Source: Gammaproteobacteria bacterium (GTDB lineage: Bacteria > Pseudomonadota > Gammaproteobacteria > SZUA-140). Taken from it: a stretch of DNA of 34,791 bases. The notes beneath the pieces were generated by a model. That model did no database searches, had not been told where the DNA came from, and saw only the letters and a list, made by a program, of their open reading frames with translations. Positions within the stretch are counted from its first letter, which is position 1. Every line of letters begins with the position of its first letter. The stretch is taken from positions 1 to 34,791 of the forward strand of contig WGNS01000011.1 of NCBI GenBank assembly GCA_016124415.1. Reading direction: 5' to 3'. Below, piece by piece: positions 25,447-34,712 of the stretch. The position numbers and the translations under genes were made by a program.

Positions 25447-26412
25447 CTACTTATCCAGGGAGCCTCCGCAACTGCTGCCCTGGCCTGCGGTGCATCCGTA
25501 ACAGTGGTCCCCCACGACGATGGGGTGACCCTCCAGGGCGCGCCCGATCATGTCCCTGAGATGGACGCGGGGCTTTGCGCCGTCACGTAGGGGCAGCCCG
25601 AGCATCTGGTTGAAATCGCAATCGTAGACGTAACCTTGCCAGTCAACGCTGAGCAGGTTCCGGCACATGACGGATTCACGGTTTTGCTCCTGGTACGCGT
25701 TGCGAAGCAACTCCATGTATTCATCAAACCGTCCTTTTGAGATCAGCGTACTGCCGAAACGCTGGATCGGCATATTGGTCAATGTGAACAGGCGGTTGAA
25801 GACGATGCCGTATTCTTCCGCAAGGTGTCGCTTATAGTCCGCTTCCAGCGCCGCTTGCGGAGGGGGCAGCACCGGCCCCTGAGGGTTATAGACCAGGTTG
25901 AGTTCGAGACCGCTGCCGGTTTGTCCGTAACCACATCCGTTGAGTCGCTTTAAGGCGCGGATACTGGATGCAAAAGTGCCTTTACCGCGTTGGCGGTCGA
26001 CGTTGTCTTCCAGGTAACAGGGTAGAGAGGCGGTGATCTCGACGCTTTGCCGGGCCAAAAACTCGGCCAGTCCCTCCTGTCCCGGCTCCTCGAGAATCGT
26101 CAGATTGCAGCGGTCCATCACGCGGCAACCTCGTTGACGGAGCTCACCGACCAGCGTTCTGAAGTACGGGTTCATCTCCGGTGCGCCGCCGGTCAGATCG
26201 ACGAGTCCGATTTCGTTTGCATCCAGAAACGCGAGCACGGTATCGATGGTTTCCCGATCCATGAGTTCCTTGCGTTTTGGGCCCGCGTTGACATGGCAGT
26301 GCAGGCAGGATTGGTTGCAAAGATAACCGAGATTGATCTGCAGGGTATCGAGGCGCTTGCGGGCGAGTGCGGGGAAAGAGGTTTGTTTGAGTAACGGCAA
26401 GGTGTTATGCAT
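25447..26412 (-). CDS. arsS: ArsS-like radical SAM / Cys-rich protein
   Basis: A 321-residue radical SAM enzyme. The cluster motif CNQSCLHCH gives Cys32, Cys36 and Cys39; GG(A)PE at LTGGAPEMNPYF is the SAM-contact region. The C-terminal half carries the DUF3641 features: MCRNLLSVDWQGYVYDCDFNQMLG and a Cys-rich tail HCYGCTAGQGSSCGGSL. This fits the ArsS family, implicated in arsenosugar synthesis by joining the SAM deoxyadenosyl group to dimethylarsenic. No arsM, arsR or other arsenic gene lies in the window, so the substrate is uncertain. It is divergent from petA and convergent with metA. Confidence 0.85.
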   Translation of the reverse strand: MHNTLPLLKQTSFPALARKRLDTLQINLGYLCNQSCLHCHVNAGPKRKELMDRETIDTVLAFLDANEIGLVDLTGGAPEMNPYFRTLVGELRQRGCRVMDRCNLTILEEPGQEGLAEFLARQSVEITASLPCYLEDNVDRQRGKGTFASSIRALKRLNGCGYGQTGSGLELNLVYNPQGPVLPPPQAALEADYKRHLAEEYGIVFNRLFTLTNMPIQRFGSTLISKGRFDEYMELLRNAYQEQNRESVMCRNLLSVDWQGYVYDCDFNQMLGLPLRDGAKPRVHLRDMIGRALEGHPIVVGDHCYGCTAGQGSSCGGSLDK

Positions 26413-26650
26413 GGCGCCTATCCGGGGTGACTTGGAATCGATCGTTTAATCTCTCGCCTGCGCGAGAATAGGGCTTGGTCGCATTTTCAGGAAGCATCTT
26501 ACACTACGCGGTGAAACGGCGTATCGTTGTCGCAACGCGACGACATCCAACCGTCGGCGCCATCTAAAATATTCCAAAGTGTGACGAACTTCAGATTTTT
26601 CTTCCCCGAACGATAAGGGGAGGTGCTTTGATGACTGGAGGAGTTGTACG
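26413..26650. promoter_or_regulatory. Divergent promoter region between the ArsS-like gene and petA
   Basis: This 238-base spacer separates the two divergent starts and must hold both promoters. Rightward candidates are TTGGTC near 26475 with TACACT about 19 bases on, and a TAAAAT near 26563 without a clear −35; neither is strong. CTGGAGGAG lies 10 bases before the petA GTG and is a good ribosome site. Confidence 0.4.
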
Positions 26651-27190
26651 GTGAGTCACCAAGACGGCATTACGCCAGAAGGAGATGCCGACCATCTGGA
26701 AGACCAGGGGCGGCGCGATTTTCTCGAACAGACCACGATGGCGGTTGCCGGCGTGGGCTTGGTTGCGGCCTCATGGCCGTTTATCAGCAGTATGAACCCT
26801 ACGACCGACGTGGTTGCAAAGGCATCGACGGAGGTCGATCTCTCCGGCATCGCGGTCGGGCATACCCGCACCGTGAACTGGCAGGGCAAGCCCGTGTTCA
26901 TCGTGCATCGGACGGTGGAGCAAATCGCCACGATGAAGGGCGATGGGGGAGGTAAGGATCCTCAGCCGGATGCGGACCGCGTCGAGCATCCCGAATGGTT
27001 GATCGTGGTCGGCATATGCACCCATTTGGGTTGCGTGCCTGCCCGGAAGCCCGAGGGTTGGGTATGTCCCTGTCACGGCAGCGTGTACGACAACAGTGGC
27101 CGCATCCTGCGTGGGCCGGCGCCCAAAAACCTCGTGGTTCCTCCCTACGAATTCCTGTCCGAAAACAAGATTGTCATCAAGAAGGCCTGA
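26651..27190 (+). CDS. petA: Ubiquinol–cytochrome c reductase Rieske iron–sulfur subunit
   Basis: A 179-residue subunit of the cytochrome bc1 complex. The N-terminus has a twin-arginine type signal-anchor: RRDFLEQ at residues 21–27 and a membrane helix at about 30–45. The Rieske boxes are CTHLGC (Cys123, His125, disulfide Cys128) and CPCHGS (Cys139, disulfide Cys141, His142). The GTG start at 26651 is supported by GGAGGAG upstream. It heads petABC; the gap to petB is 17 bases. It delivers electrons from ubiquinol to cytochrome c1. Confidence 0.95.
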   Translation: MSHQDGITPEGDADHLEDQGRRDFLEQTTMAVAGVGLVAASWPFISSMNPTTDVVAKASTEVDLSGIAVGHTRTVNWQGKPVFIVHRTVEQIATMKGDGGGKDPQPDADRVEHPEWLIVVGICTHLGCVPARKPEGWVCPCHGSVYDNSGRILRGPAPKNLVVPPYEFLSENKIVIKKA

Positions 27191-27207
27191 CAGCCGGGAG
27201 ATCAGTC

Positions 27208-28464
27208 ATGGGTAACGCCATCCAATGGATCGACCGCCGTTTTCCGCTGTCGACGTTTATCAAACACGAACTGACGGACTATCCGACGCCGAGAAATCTG
27301 ACTTCGTGGTGGAACTTCGGTTTTCTTGCCGGATTCATGCTCGTCGTGCAGATCATCAGCGGCGTCTTTCTGGCCATGCACTACAAGCCGGATTCCCAGC
27401 TTGCCTTCGATTCCGTCGAGCACATCATGCGGAGCGTCAATTACGGCTGGTTGATCCGTTACATGCATTCGACGGGCGCGTCGGCCTTTTTCGCCATCAT
27501 CTATATTCATATGGCGCGATCGCTCTATTACACGTGTTTCCGACCTCCGCGCGAACTCATGTGGTGGTCCGGGCAGGTCTTGCTGTTGCTGCTCATGGCG
27601 ACCGCTTTCATGGGATATCTGCTGCCCTGGGGCCAGATGTCTTTCTGGGGCGCACAGGTCATCACGAACCTGTTCCGGGCCACACCGTATTTCGGAGACC
27701 AGATCGTGATCTGGCTGCGCGGCGATTTCTCGATCGGCGACGCTACGTTGAACCGTTTCTTCGTCCTGCACTTCCTGTTCCCGTTCGTGATCTTCGGAGG
27801 GGTGTTCGTGCACTTGGTGGCCCTGCACTACATCAAGAGCAGCAATCCGCTCGGCATCGAGCTGGATAAGGAGGACAAGATTCCGTTCCATCCGTATTTC
27901 ACGATCAAGGACCTCTACGGCTTGGGCCTGTTCCTGATCGTGTTCTGCGCGTTCGTGTTCTTCAAACCGGATATGTTCATCGAGCCGGCCAACAATATCC
28001 CCGCCAACCCCATGAAGACGCCGCCGCATATCGTGCCGGAATGGTATTTTCTGCCGTTCTACGCGATTCTCAGATCGATTCCGGATCTCGTGGGCGGCGT
28101 CGTAGCGATGGGTGCGTCGGTGCTGATATTCGCGGCCCTGCCGTATCTCGATCGTTCGACGATACCGGCGGGGGCCCATTATCGGCCCGTTTACCGGGTC
28201 ATGTTCCTTGTCTTCGTGCTCGATGTTCTTGCGTTGGGATACGTCGGCGCGCAACCGCCGAGCGATGAGATGCTGCTCTACGGACGACTCGCGAGCCTGC
28301 TCTATTTCGCCATGTTCTTCCTGTTGCCGAGCATCTCCATTCGCGAGGATCGCTGGCTCAGAAAACGGGGTTTGCCCAAGGCGGTGGAGGCGTTTATCGA
28401 GGCCGAACAGGCCGAAATCGAACGGCAGAAAGCGGCCCGACGCCGCAGGCGTGGTGCGGCATGA
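27208..28464 (+). CDS. petB: Ubiquinol–cytochrome c reductase cytochrome b
   Basis: A 418-residue membrane protein starting at ATG 27208 (MGNAIQWIDRRFPLSTFIKHEL), preceded by GGGAGAT; the longer open frame upstream is inside petA. Cytochrome b features are clear: WWNFGFLAG, LRYMHSTGAS-like helix B region with heme histidines, GYLLPWGQMSFWGAQVITNL and the Qo-site PEWYFLPFYAILRSIPD. The C-terminal tail ends in a Lys/Arg-rich stretch (KAARRRRRG). Its TGA overlaps the petC ATG. Central quinol-oxidising subunit of bc1. Confidence 0.96.
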   Translation: MGNAIQWIDRRFPLSTFIKHELTDYPTPRNLTSWWNFGFLAGFMLVVQIISGVFLAMHYKPDSQLAFDSVEHIMRSVNYGWLIRYMHSTGASAFFAIIYIHMARSLYYTCFRPPRELMWWSGQVLLLLLMATAFMGYLLPWGQMSFWGAQVITNLFRATPYFGDQIVIWLRGDFSIGDATLNRFFVLHFLFPFVIFGGVFVHLVALHYIKSSNPLGIELDKEDKIPFHPYFTIKDLYGLGLFLIVFCAFVFFKPDMFIEPANNIPANPMKTPPHIVPEWYFLPFYAILRSIPDLVGGVVAMGASVLIFAALPYLDRSTIPAGAHYRPVYRVMFLVFVLDVLALGYVGAQPPSDEMLLYGRLASLLYFAMFFLLPSISIREDRWLRKRGLPKAVEAFIEAEQAEIERQKAARRRRRGAA

Positions 28465-29120
28465 TTCGCTTATTGCTGTGCCTCATGGTATTGCACTGGG
28501 GCGCGGCCCTGGCCATTGAGGAACACGAACTCAAGGATCTGAAGCTGGATATGAGTCCGGCGAGCCTGAAGCAGGGCGTGGAGACCGTCAACAATGTTTG
28601 TCGCGGTTGTCACGACCTCAAATTCATCTCTTTTGCTTCGCTTGAGGGGATAGGTCTCACCACACAGGAGATCGACGATCTGCGCGGAGACGCCAAGCCG
28701 GCGGACCGGCTCATGAGCTATGTGCCGGCCGAGGCCAGACATGCGACCTACGGCGTGGTGCCGCCGGACCTATCGCTCATGGCGCGGGCAAGGGAAGGCG
28801 GGGCGCGTTACATCTATACGCTGCTGACGAGCTTCCATACCGATGCGGAAGGCAAGCTCGACAACACCTTATTCCCGGGCGTGCGGATGCCCGACATCCT
28901 GGGTTACGCCGGCGCGAATGCCGAGGAGCGGCGCGCGATCGAGGACCAGGTGACGCACGTCGCGGCGTTTCTGGAATGGGCGTCCGACCCCAATGCCGAG
29001 AAGCGGCATCATATCGGCTGGTACGTGTTGGGCTATCTGGCCGTGCTGAGTTTCCTGCTCTACAAGGTTAAGAAACGCGTTTGGAGCCGCCTGGGCGCTA
29101 TGCATACGTCCGGATTTTAA
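28461..29120 (+). CDS. petC: Ubiquinol–cytochrome c reductase cytochrome c1
   Basis: A 219-residue membrane-anchored c-type cytochrome. It has a signal peptide ending near GAALA (residue 18), a heme site CRGCH at residues 47–51, PPDLSLMARAREGG, a likely axial Met in PGVRMPDIL, and a C-terminal anchor YVLGYLAVLSFLLYKVKKRVW. It is somewhat shorter than many cytochrome c1 proteins (about 240–260). The ATGA overlap with petB gives coupled translation. A hairpin with a U-run follows the stop. Confidence 0.94.
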   Translation: MIRLLLCLMVLHWGAALAIEEHELKDLKLDMSPASLKQGVETVNNVCRGCHDLKFISFASLEGIGLTTQEIDDLRGDAKPADRLMSYVPAEARHATYGVVPPDLSLMARAREGGARYIYTLLTSFHTDAEGKLDNTLFPGVRMPDILGYAGANAEERRAIEDQVTHVAAFLEWASDPNAEKRHHIGWYVLGYLAVLSFLLYKVKKRVWSRLGAMHTSGF

Positions 29121-29130
29121 GATCGTGCCG

Positions 29131-29197
29131 AAATAGGGGCCTGTCCCGAAGTGTCGCGCGCTACGCGTCGCGATGTTTTCGGGGCGGGCTCTATTTT
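29131..29197. terminator. Probable terminator between petC and the patatin gene
   Basis: AAATAG (29131–29136) pairs with CTATTT (29191–29196), enclosing an imperfect GC-rich stem around GTCCCGAA/TTCGGGGC and CGCG/CGCG. On the + strand it is followed by a run of T in CTATTTTTTG. The convergent patatin gene stops inside it (29191–29193). Confidence 0.5.
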
Positions 29198-30372
29198 TTG
29201 CAGTTCGCGTAGGGGTCTTCGATATCCAGGAATTTCCGGATGTCGTCACGCTTTTGCATGGCGTCCCGATAGCCCAGCGCGATGAGTTCACGGCAATAAG
29301 CCTGTTCGAACAGCAGATAGCTCAACAGGGTCGCTCCGTGATGCCCGTATGCGCCGATGCCGCGCAGGAAGAAACGAAGCGCCAACGGCAGGGCGCCGCC
29401 GTGGCGTCTGGCGATCAAATCGATACGGCGACTCGGCGAGATGGTCAGGATCTCGATCGGCCGCAATTTAATGCCGCCTTGTTCGAGCTGGCCATCGGGG
29501 ATCAGGCTCAGGGTCTTGTTGATCCGTTGAACACGTTCGATGTCGACGTCCAGGCTGTCGAGGAAGATGCTGTCCAGGACGTGTCCGGCAATCTCTGCCA
29601 GGCTCGGGTAATGCCCGTTGTGCTCATGTGCGCCCAACTCCGCCTCTTCCTTGCGGATGCCCACGATCAGGACTTTGTCCGCGCCGAGATGCAGCGCCGG
29701 ACTGACCGGGGCGATCTGGCGGATCGAGCCGTCGCCGAAGTACTCGTTGTTGATGCGTTCCGCAGAGAACACGAAAGGAATCGCCGACGAGGCGAGCAGG
29801 TGACGGATGTCAATCATGGACGGCACCCCGATGCGGCGCTGGCGATCCCAGGGGTGGATGCCGTGATGACCCTGAAAAAAGGTTACGGAGTGTCCCGTTC
29901 GGTAGCTCGAAGCAGTGATGCCGAGCGCGTGCAATGCGCCGCTGTCGATGGCGGGTTGAATGCGCTCGCAGGGCAGGTAGGCCCGGAATAGCTCGTTCAG
30001 CGGCGTGCGGTCGAGCAGGGCATTCGGCGTGTAACGCCCCAGGCCGCCCGCCATGAGGGTCAGCAGCCAGTGACCGCCTTTGCGCATGACGCCGATCGTA
30101 TCCGCGCGAAAGACCTGATCGACGTGAAAGTTCTTCCAGACCTTGTTGATCAGCAGCACGCCCTTGCGGAAATCCTGGGCGTGGATCGCCAGCGCCGTGG
30201 CATTGAAAGCCCCGGCTGAGGTCCCGGTGATGACTTTGAAAGGGTTGTGCGAACCCTTGGGCATGAGGTGCGCGATCGCGCGCAGCACGCCGGTCTGATA
30301 AGCGGCTCGCGCGCCGCCGCCGGGCAAGACCAGCCCGATTTTCGGTGGGGTGTTGGATGTGGCAGGGTTCAT
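29191..30372 (-). CDS. Patatin-like phospholipase
   Basis: A 393-residue serine lipid hydrolase. The oxyanion-hole motif is VLPGGGARAAYQTG (about residues 14–27), the nucleophile is in GTSAGAFNA (about 49–57), and the catalytic Asp is in YFGDGSIRQ. No signal peptide is seen, so it should be cytoplasmic or peripheral. Related bacterial patatins act on membrane phospholipids or storage lipids; the substrate here is unknown. It lies 120 bases after ubiD on the same strand and may be co-transcribed. It ends against petC, in the place where sspAB often follow petABC in relatives. Confidence 0.88.
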   Translation of the reverse strand: MNPATSNTPPKIGLVLPGGGARAAYQTGVLRAIAHLMPKGSHNPFKVITGTSAGAFNATALAIHAQDFRKGVLLINKVWKNFHVDQVFRADTIGVMRKGGHWLLTLMAGGLGRYTPNALLDRTPLNELFRAYLPCERIQPAIDSGALHALGITASSYRTGHSVTFFQGHHGIHPWDRQRRIGVPSMIDIRHLLASSAIPFVFSAERINNEYFGDGSIRQIAPVSPALHLGADKVLIVGIRKEEAELGAHEHNGHYPSLAEIAGHVLDSIFLDSLDVDIERVQRINKTLSLIPDGQLEQGGIKLRPIEILTISPSRRIDLIARRHGGALPLALRFFLRGIGAYGHHGATLLSYLLFEQAYCRELIALGYRDAMQKRDDIRKFLDIEDPYANCKK

Positions 30373-30492
30373 CCGTTTTGACCTGAAAGCGCTGTCATTA
30401 CTCCTTATATCGGTCCGAAGGTGGGCTATCCCAAATCGCCGCGCCCGTTTTGTCCGCGCATCGGCCTCTTTGGCCGGCTCGGAAACCGCCGC

Positions 30493-31974
30493 TCAAGCCT
30501 GCGGTTTCAGTTTGATATCCAGCGTCGACCAGATCTCGTCGACGTGCCGCTTGACCTCGTCCTTCATGACGATGGGCGTGCCCCATTCGCGTTGGGTCTC
30601 GCCCGGCCACTTGTTGGTCGCGTCAAACCCCATCTTGCCGCCAAGACCCGAGACCGGGGACGCGAAGTCGAGGTAGTCGATGGGCGTGTGTTCAATGAGG
30701 GTCGTGTCGCGAACCGGATCCATGCGCGTGGTCATGGCCCAGATGACGTCCTTCCAGTTGCGCACGTCGATATCGTCGTCGGTCACGATCACGAACTTGG
30801 TGTACATGAATTGTCGCAGGAACGACCAGACCCCGAACATGACCCGTTTCGCGTGTCCGGGGTACTGCTTGCGAATACTCACGCAGGCCAGCCGATAGGA
30901 ACAACCTTCGGGCGGCAGGTAGAAGTCCTGGATTTCGGGGAACTGTCGTTGCAGGATCGGTACGAAGACCTCGTTCAGCGCGACGCCCAGTACCGCGGGT
31001 TCATCCGGCGGACGGCCCGTATAGGTGCTGTGATAGATCGGATCGCGGCGATGGGTCATACGCTCGACCGTGAACACGGGGAAGCGTTCTTGTTCGTTGT
31101 AGTAGCCGGTGTGATCGCCGAACGGACCTTCCAGCGCTTCCTCTCCGGGATGGATATGTCCCTCGAGAATAATTTCTGCATTCGCAGGCACTTGCAGATT
31201 ATTGCTAACGCATTCCGTCAAGATGGTCTTGTCGCCTCGGAGGAGGCCCGCAAAGGCATATTCGGACAGCGTGTCGGGGATCGGGGTCACGGCCGCGAGC
31301 AGCGTCGCCGGGTCGGTCCCGAGCACGACGCTGACCGGGAATGGTTTGCCGGGATGGGCGAGCTGCCAGTCGCGGAAATCGAGCGCGCCGCCGCGATGCG
31401 AGAGCCAGCGCATGATGAGCTTATTGCGTCCGATGAGTTGTTGGCGGTAGATGCCGAGATTCTGGCGTTCTTTGTTCGGACCGCGCGTGACGACCAAGGC
31501 CCAGGTGATCAGCGGCGCGGCGTCGCCGGGCCAGCAGGTCTGGATCGGCAGCTTGGTCAGGTCGACGTCGTCGCCTTCGTATCGGACTTCCTGGCAGGGG
31601 GCCTGACGCACCGTTTTGGGAGACATGTTCAGGACCTGTTTCAGGACCGGCCACTTGTCCCAGGCATCCTTGAGCCCCTTGGGTGGTTCCGGTTCCTTGA
31701 GGTAGGCGAGGAGCTTGCCGATTTCGCGCAATGCCGAGACGGAGTCTTCTCCCATGCCGAGCGCGACGCGTTCGGGGGTGCCGAACAGATTGGCGAGTAC
31801 GGGGATGTCGTGTCCCTTCGGGTTTTCGAACAGGAGGGCGGGGCCTTGCCCCCGCAGGGTCCGGTCGCAGACTTCGGTCATCTCGAGCGCGGGATCGATC
31901 GGCGTGCGAATGCGCTGAAGTTCGCCTCTGGCCTCAAGCTGGGCGATGAAATCACGCAAATCGGCATATTTCAC
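30493..31974 (-). CDS. ubiD: UbiD 3-polyprenyl-4-hydroxybenzoate decarboxylase
   Basis: A 493-residue prenylated-FMN-dependent decarboxylase of ubiquinone synthesis. I chose the GTG start at 31974 (reading [12 protein letters not shown]) because AGGAG precedes it by 7 bases and length then matches E. coli UbiD (497); the open frame extends 34 codons upstream into the end of xthA. Family landmarks are [31 protein letters not shown] (catalytic Glu region) and [17 protein letters not shown]. It needs prFMN made by UbiX, which is not in the window. Confidence 0.95.
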   Translation of the reverse strand: MKYADLRDFIAQLEARGELQRIRTPIDPALEMTEVCDRTLRGQGPALLFENPKGHDIPVLANLFGTPERVALGMGEDSVSALREIGKLLAYLKEPEPPKGLKDAWDKWPVLKQVLNMSPKTVRQAPCQEVRYEGDDVDLTKLPIQTCWPGDAAPLITWALVVTRGPNKERQNLGIYRQQLIGRNKLIMRWLSHRGGALDFRDWQLAHPGKPFPVSVVLGTDPATLLAAVTPIPDTLSEYAFAGLLRGDKTILTECVSNNLQVPANAEIILEGHIHPGEEALEGPFGDHTGYYNEQERFPVFTVERMTHRRDPIYHSTYTGRPPDEPAVLGVALNEVFVPILQRQFPEIQDFYLPPEGCSYRLACVSIRKQYPGHAKRVMFGVWSFLRQFMYTKFVIVTDDDIDVRNWKDVIWAMTTRMDPVRDTTLIEHTPIDYLDFASPVSGLGGKMGFDATNKWPGETQREWGTPIVMKDEVKRHVDEIWSTLDIKLKPQA

Positions 31975-32000
31975 GATCGGACTCCTGTTTCGCTCGAGGT

Positions 32001-32789
32001 CTAAGTATAGGTGGCAACGACGGGCGTATGGTCGGACGGACGCTCCCAACCTCGCGGTACCGTATCGATGACGCATTCGCTACAGCGTTCGATCAGCGCG
32101 GCGCTGCTCAGAATATGATCGATGCGAAGCCCCATCCGGCGCCGGAACGCGGCGGCGCGGTAGTCCCACCAACTGAAGTTGCCGGCTGCGTCATTGAAGC
32201 GGCGAAAGGTATCCTGTAGGCCGGTGTCGAGCAGGCCCCGGAAGGCGTTGCGCTCGGTCGTAGTGCACAGGATGCGCTCGCGCCAGGCTTCGGGATCGTA
32301 GACGTCGCGATCGTCCGGGGCGATGTTGAAGTCGCCGACCACGACGACCCGGGAATGCGCGGCAAGCGCCCCTTCGAGATACGCACGCACATGTTCAAGC
32401 CAGTTCAGCTTATAGGTATATTTATCCGATTCGGGACTCTCGCCGTTCGGGACATAGAGATTGACGACGTGGATGTCTCCGAAATTCGCGGCCAAAAAAC
32501 GGCGTTGGGGATCGTCTAGGCCGGGGACTTCGGTCAGGACATCGGCCGCGTCCTGACGGCTCAGGATCGCGACCCCGTTGTAGGTCTTTTGACCGCTGTA
32601 GACGACCTTGTAACCGGCGCTCGTGATTTCGTCGATCGGGAAGTCGGGGTCGTTGAGCTTGGTCTCCTGAAGGGCCAGGATGTCGACAGGGTTCGATTCG
32701 AGCCACTGCAGGACGTGGGGCAGGCGGACGCGCAGCGAATTGACGTTCCATGTGGCGATTCGGGTCGTGGCGGCGTTGGGCTCTAGCAT
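32001..32789 (-). CDS. xthA: Exodeoxyribonuclease III (AP endonuclease)
   Basis: A 262-residue Mg-dependent nuclease of the ExoIII family, cutting at abasic sites and removing 3' blocks. Catalytic residues are visible: Asn15 in TWNVNSLR, Glu42 in LQETKL, Asp/Asn in VVGDFNIAP, the DYR of [16 protein letters not shown] and the terminal [10 protein letters not shown]. Length is close to E. coli XthA (268). It is upstream of ubiD on the same strand by 26 bases and divergent from the YgfX-like gene. Confidence 0.94.
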   Translation of the reverse strand: MLEPNAATTRIATWNVNSLRVRLPHVLQWLESNPVDILALQETKLNDPDFPIDEITSAGYKVVYSGQKTYNGVAILSRQDAADVLTEVPGLDDPQRRFLAANFGDIHVVNLYVPNGESPESDKYTYKLNWLEHVRAYLEGALAAHSRVVVVGDFNIAPDDRDVYDPEAWRERILCTTTERNAFRGLLDTGLQDTFRRFNDAAGNFSWWDYRAAAFRRRMGLRIDHILSSAALIERCSECVIDTVPRGWERPSDHTPVVATYT

Positions 32790-32866
32790 CGGGACATCTT
32801 ACCTGATTGGGTCCGCAAGCGGTATAAAGGGACGGCGTCTCATGAGCCTCAGGGAGGAGGGGAAGG

Positions 32867-33286
32867 ATGGTATGGACTCGGCAGTCGATTCGCGTGCGGC
32901 CTTCGCGAGCACTCGCGGCCTATCTGATCCTGATCCACGGCGTTGCCGCGGTCGGTATCGTCGCCTCTCCGTTATCCGTCTCCTTGGCGTTCGCTTCGTA
33001 TTTGCTGCTCGGCGCAAGTCTTGTGCTTGGCCTTCGCCGGGTCCTGCTGTTGTCGCCCGGGGCGGTGGTCGGATTGACGTGCGATCGCAACGGCGGGTGG
33101 TCCTTGGCACTTGCCGACGGGCGCGTATTCGTCGCTAAGCTCAAGCCCGGCGCCTTGATCCATCCCCGCCTCATGGTCCTGAATTTTCGCGGCCCGCGAC
33201 GGGGATTCAACGTCGTATTGATCGACGATAACGCCGATCAAGATGAGGTGCGGCGGTTGCGCGTTCGCCTGCGTTTGGGCAGGTAG
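32867..33286 (+). CDS. YgfX-like small membrane protein
   Basis: A 139-residue protein with two adjacent hydrophobic helices (about residues 17–33 and 36–58) after a short basic N-terminus, then a soluble domain with GGWSLALADGRVFVAKL and LNFRGPRRGFNVVLIDDNADQDEVRRLRVRLRL. This layout fits YgfX (CptA), normally encoded beside sdhE. No sdhE-like gene is adjacent here. AGGGAGGAGGGG just upstream of ATG 32867 is a strong ribosome site. In E. coli a toxin role for YgfX has been proposed and is debated; I make no toxin claim here. Confidence 0.65.
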   Translation: MVWTRQSIRVRPSRALAAYLILIHGVAAVGIVASPLSVSLAFASYLLLGASLVLGLRRVLLLSPGAVVGLTCDRNGGWSLALADGRVFVAKLKPGALIHPRLMVLNFRGPRRGFNVVLIDDNADQDEVRRLRVRLRLGR

Positions 33287-33317
33287 TACATCGCCTTTGG
33301 AAGCGAATCAGCCTTAC

Positions 33318-33414
33318 GGGCACGGCACGCCGTGCCCCTACCGACAGAGGCATGTCTCGAGACGCGCAGTGTGTCGCGAATATTTTTTCGTAGGGGCACG
33401 GCGTGCCGTGCCCT
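33318..33414. repeat. Second REPIN-like pair of inverted palindromes
   Basis: Palindromes at 33318–33337 (GGGCACGGCACGCCGTGCCC, then CTAC) and 33394–33413 (GTAG, then GGGCACGGCGTGCCGTGCCC) repeat the pair at 15025–15176, with the same outward/inverted arrangement and a shorter spacer. The right palindrome overlaps the stop codon of the symporter gene at 33413–33415. The 33287–33412 gap holds nothing else. Confidence 0.7.
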
Positions 33415-34657
33415 ATGATCGCGGCGCCGTTTGATCCACGTTAGGTTCCCCGTTCGGCAGGAAACGATGCACCACGGCGGCGCCTACGGCGTCCCCCCAT
33501 ACATTGATGGTCGTGCGGAAGCGATCCAGGAACCAGTCGACGGTCAGCAGCAGGCCGATGCCTTCGAGCGGCAGGTGGACGGCGTTCAGGACCAGGATCA
33601 TCGTGACCAGCCCGGCCTCCGGGATGCCGGCCGCCCCGATCGCAGCCAGCGTGGCCGTGACGAAGACAACGGCCTGCTGTCCAACCGAGAGGGCAACGCC
33701 GTAGGCCTGGGCGATGAACATGACCGCTACGGCCTCGTAGAGCGCCGTGCCGTCCATATTGACCGTGCTGCCGAGCGGCAGCACGAATCGCGCCGCGCGA
33801 TCGTCCACGCCGTTCTCTCGCACGCACTCCATGGTCATCGACAGCGTGGCCGAAGAACTGGCCGTGCCGAAGGCCGTGAGCAGGGCGCGTAACATCGTCA
33901 CGACGTAGTCCCTGCCGCGACCGGCGACGAAGAACAGGATCAGGCACGGCACGATGAAGTGGACCGTGAGCCCGCCGATCACGGTCAGCACGTACCAGCC
34001 GACGGCGATCAACTGGTCCAAAAAGGCTTGGCCTCCGCCGGCCGTGCCCAGCCGGGAGGCGACTAGGGCATAGATGCCGACCGGCGCCAGATACATGAGC
34101 CAGATCGCGAGCTTCATCATGGCCTCGTTGACGCCATTGAAGAACGCGATGACCGGCTCCCCGCGATCGCCCAGCGTCGTCACGGCGGCCGAGAACAGGA
34201 TCGCGAACAGGATCAACGGCAGCAACTGGGCATTCGCGGCCGCGGCGACGATGTTGGGCGAGATCAGCGACAGCAGGATGTCGGAGATGCCCGCAGGCTC
34301 ACGCCCGGTGATGTGCTCGGTCGAGGCCGCGCCGCTGAGATCGATGCCGATGCCCGGTTGGATCAGGTTGACCATGACGAGCCCGGTAAACACGGCGATC
34401 GCCGTAGTCAGGGCGTAATAACTCACCGTGATGCCGCCGGTTCGTCCCAGGCGGCGCACATCGCCGAGCGAGGCGACGCCGCTGATGACCGCGGCCAGGA
34501 TCAGCGGCACGATCAGCATCTTCAGGGCGTCGAGGAACAAACGGCCGATCCAGGCGATTTCGGTCATGGCCGTGCCCCAGAACCATCCCGATAGGATGCC
34601 GAGGACGACCGCGCTCGCGATCAGGATCAGGAGAATGGTGGCGTGACGATGAGGCAT
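33413..34657 (-). CDS. Dicarboxylate/amino acid:cation symporter (DAACS family)
   Basis: A 414-residue inner-membrane transporter with about eight hydrophobic segments and two re-entrant loops. Signatures are the serine-rich loop FGTASSSATLSMTME (HP1) and VLPLGSTVNMDGTALYEAVAVMFIAQ (TM7 NMDGT motif), then AAIGAAGIPEAGLVTMILVL (HP2) and DWFLDRFRTTINVWGD (TM8). These are the substrate and cation sites of GltP/DctA-type carriers. Which dicarboxylate or amino acid it carries is not decidable by eye. Its upstream region meets a probable insertion sequence within 85 bases, and no strong ribosome site precedes the ATG. Confidence 0.93.
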   Translation of the reverse strand: MPHRHATILLILIASAVVLGILSGWFWGTAMTEIAWIGRLFLDALKMLIVPLILAAVISGVASLGDVRRLGRTGGITVSYYALTTAIAVFTGLVMVNLIQPGIGIDLSGAASTEHITGREPAGISDILLSLISPNIVAAAANAQLLPLILFAILFSAAVTTLGDRGEPVIAFFNGVNEAMMKLAIWLMYLAPVGIYALVASRLGTAGGGQAFLDQLIAVGWYVLTVIGGLTVHFIVPCLILFFVAGRGRDYVVTMLRALLTAFGTASSSATLSMTMECVRENGVDDRAARFVLPLGSTVNMDGTALYEAVAVMFIAQAYGVALSVGQQAVVFVTATLAAIGAAGIPEAGLVTMILVLNAVHLPLEGIGLLLTVDWFLDRFRTTINVWGDAVGAAVVHRFLPNGEPNVDQTAPRS

Positions 34658-34683
34658 GAGCGATAAAAAAGGGAATTATATAC

Positions 34684-34712
34684 TTGACTTGCCTTTGCAT
34701 TGAGCCTATGAT
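34684..34712 (+). promoter_or_regulatory. Near-consensus sigma-70 promoter of the edge gene
   Basis: TTGACT (34684–34689) and TATGAT (34707–34712) are separated by exactly 17 bases. Transcription should begin near 34719, about 23 bases before the ATG at 34742. This is the best promoter match in the window. Confidence 0.75.

Noticed and set aside
26995-27207. Extended N-terminus of petB
   Set aside because: The extension lies inside petA in another frame; MGNAIQWIDRRF at 27208 with GGGAG upstream is the true start.
30421-32004. 527-codon + strand frame opposite ubiD
   Set aside because: Antisense shadow of ubiD with no recognisable domain or ribosome site.
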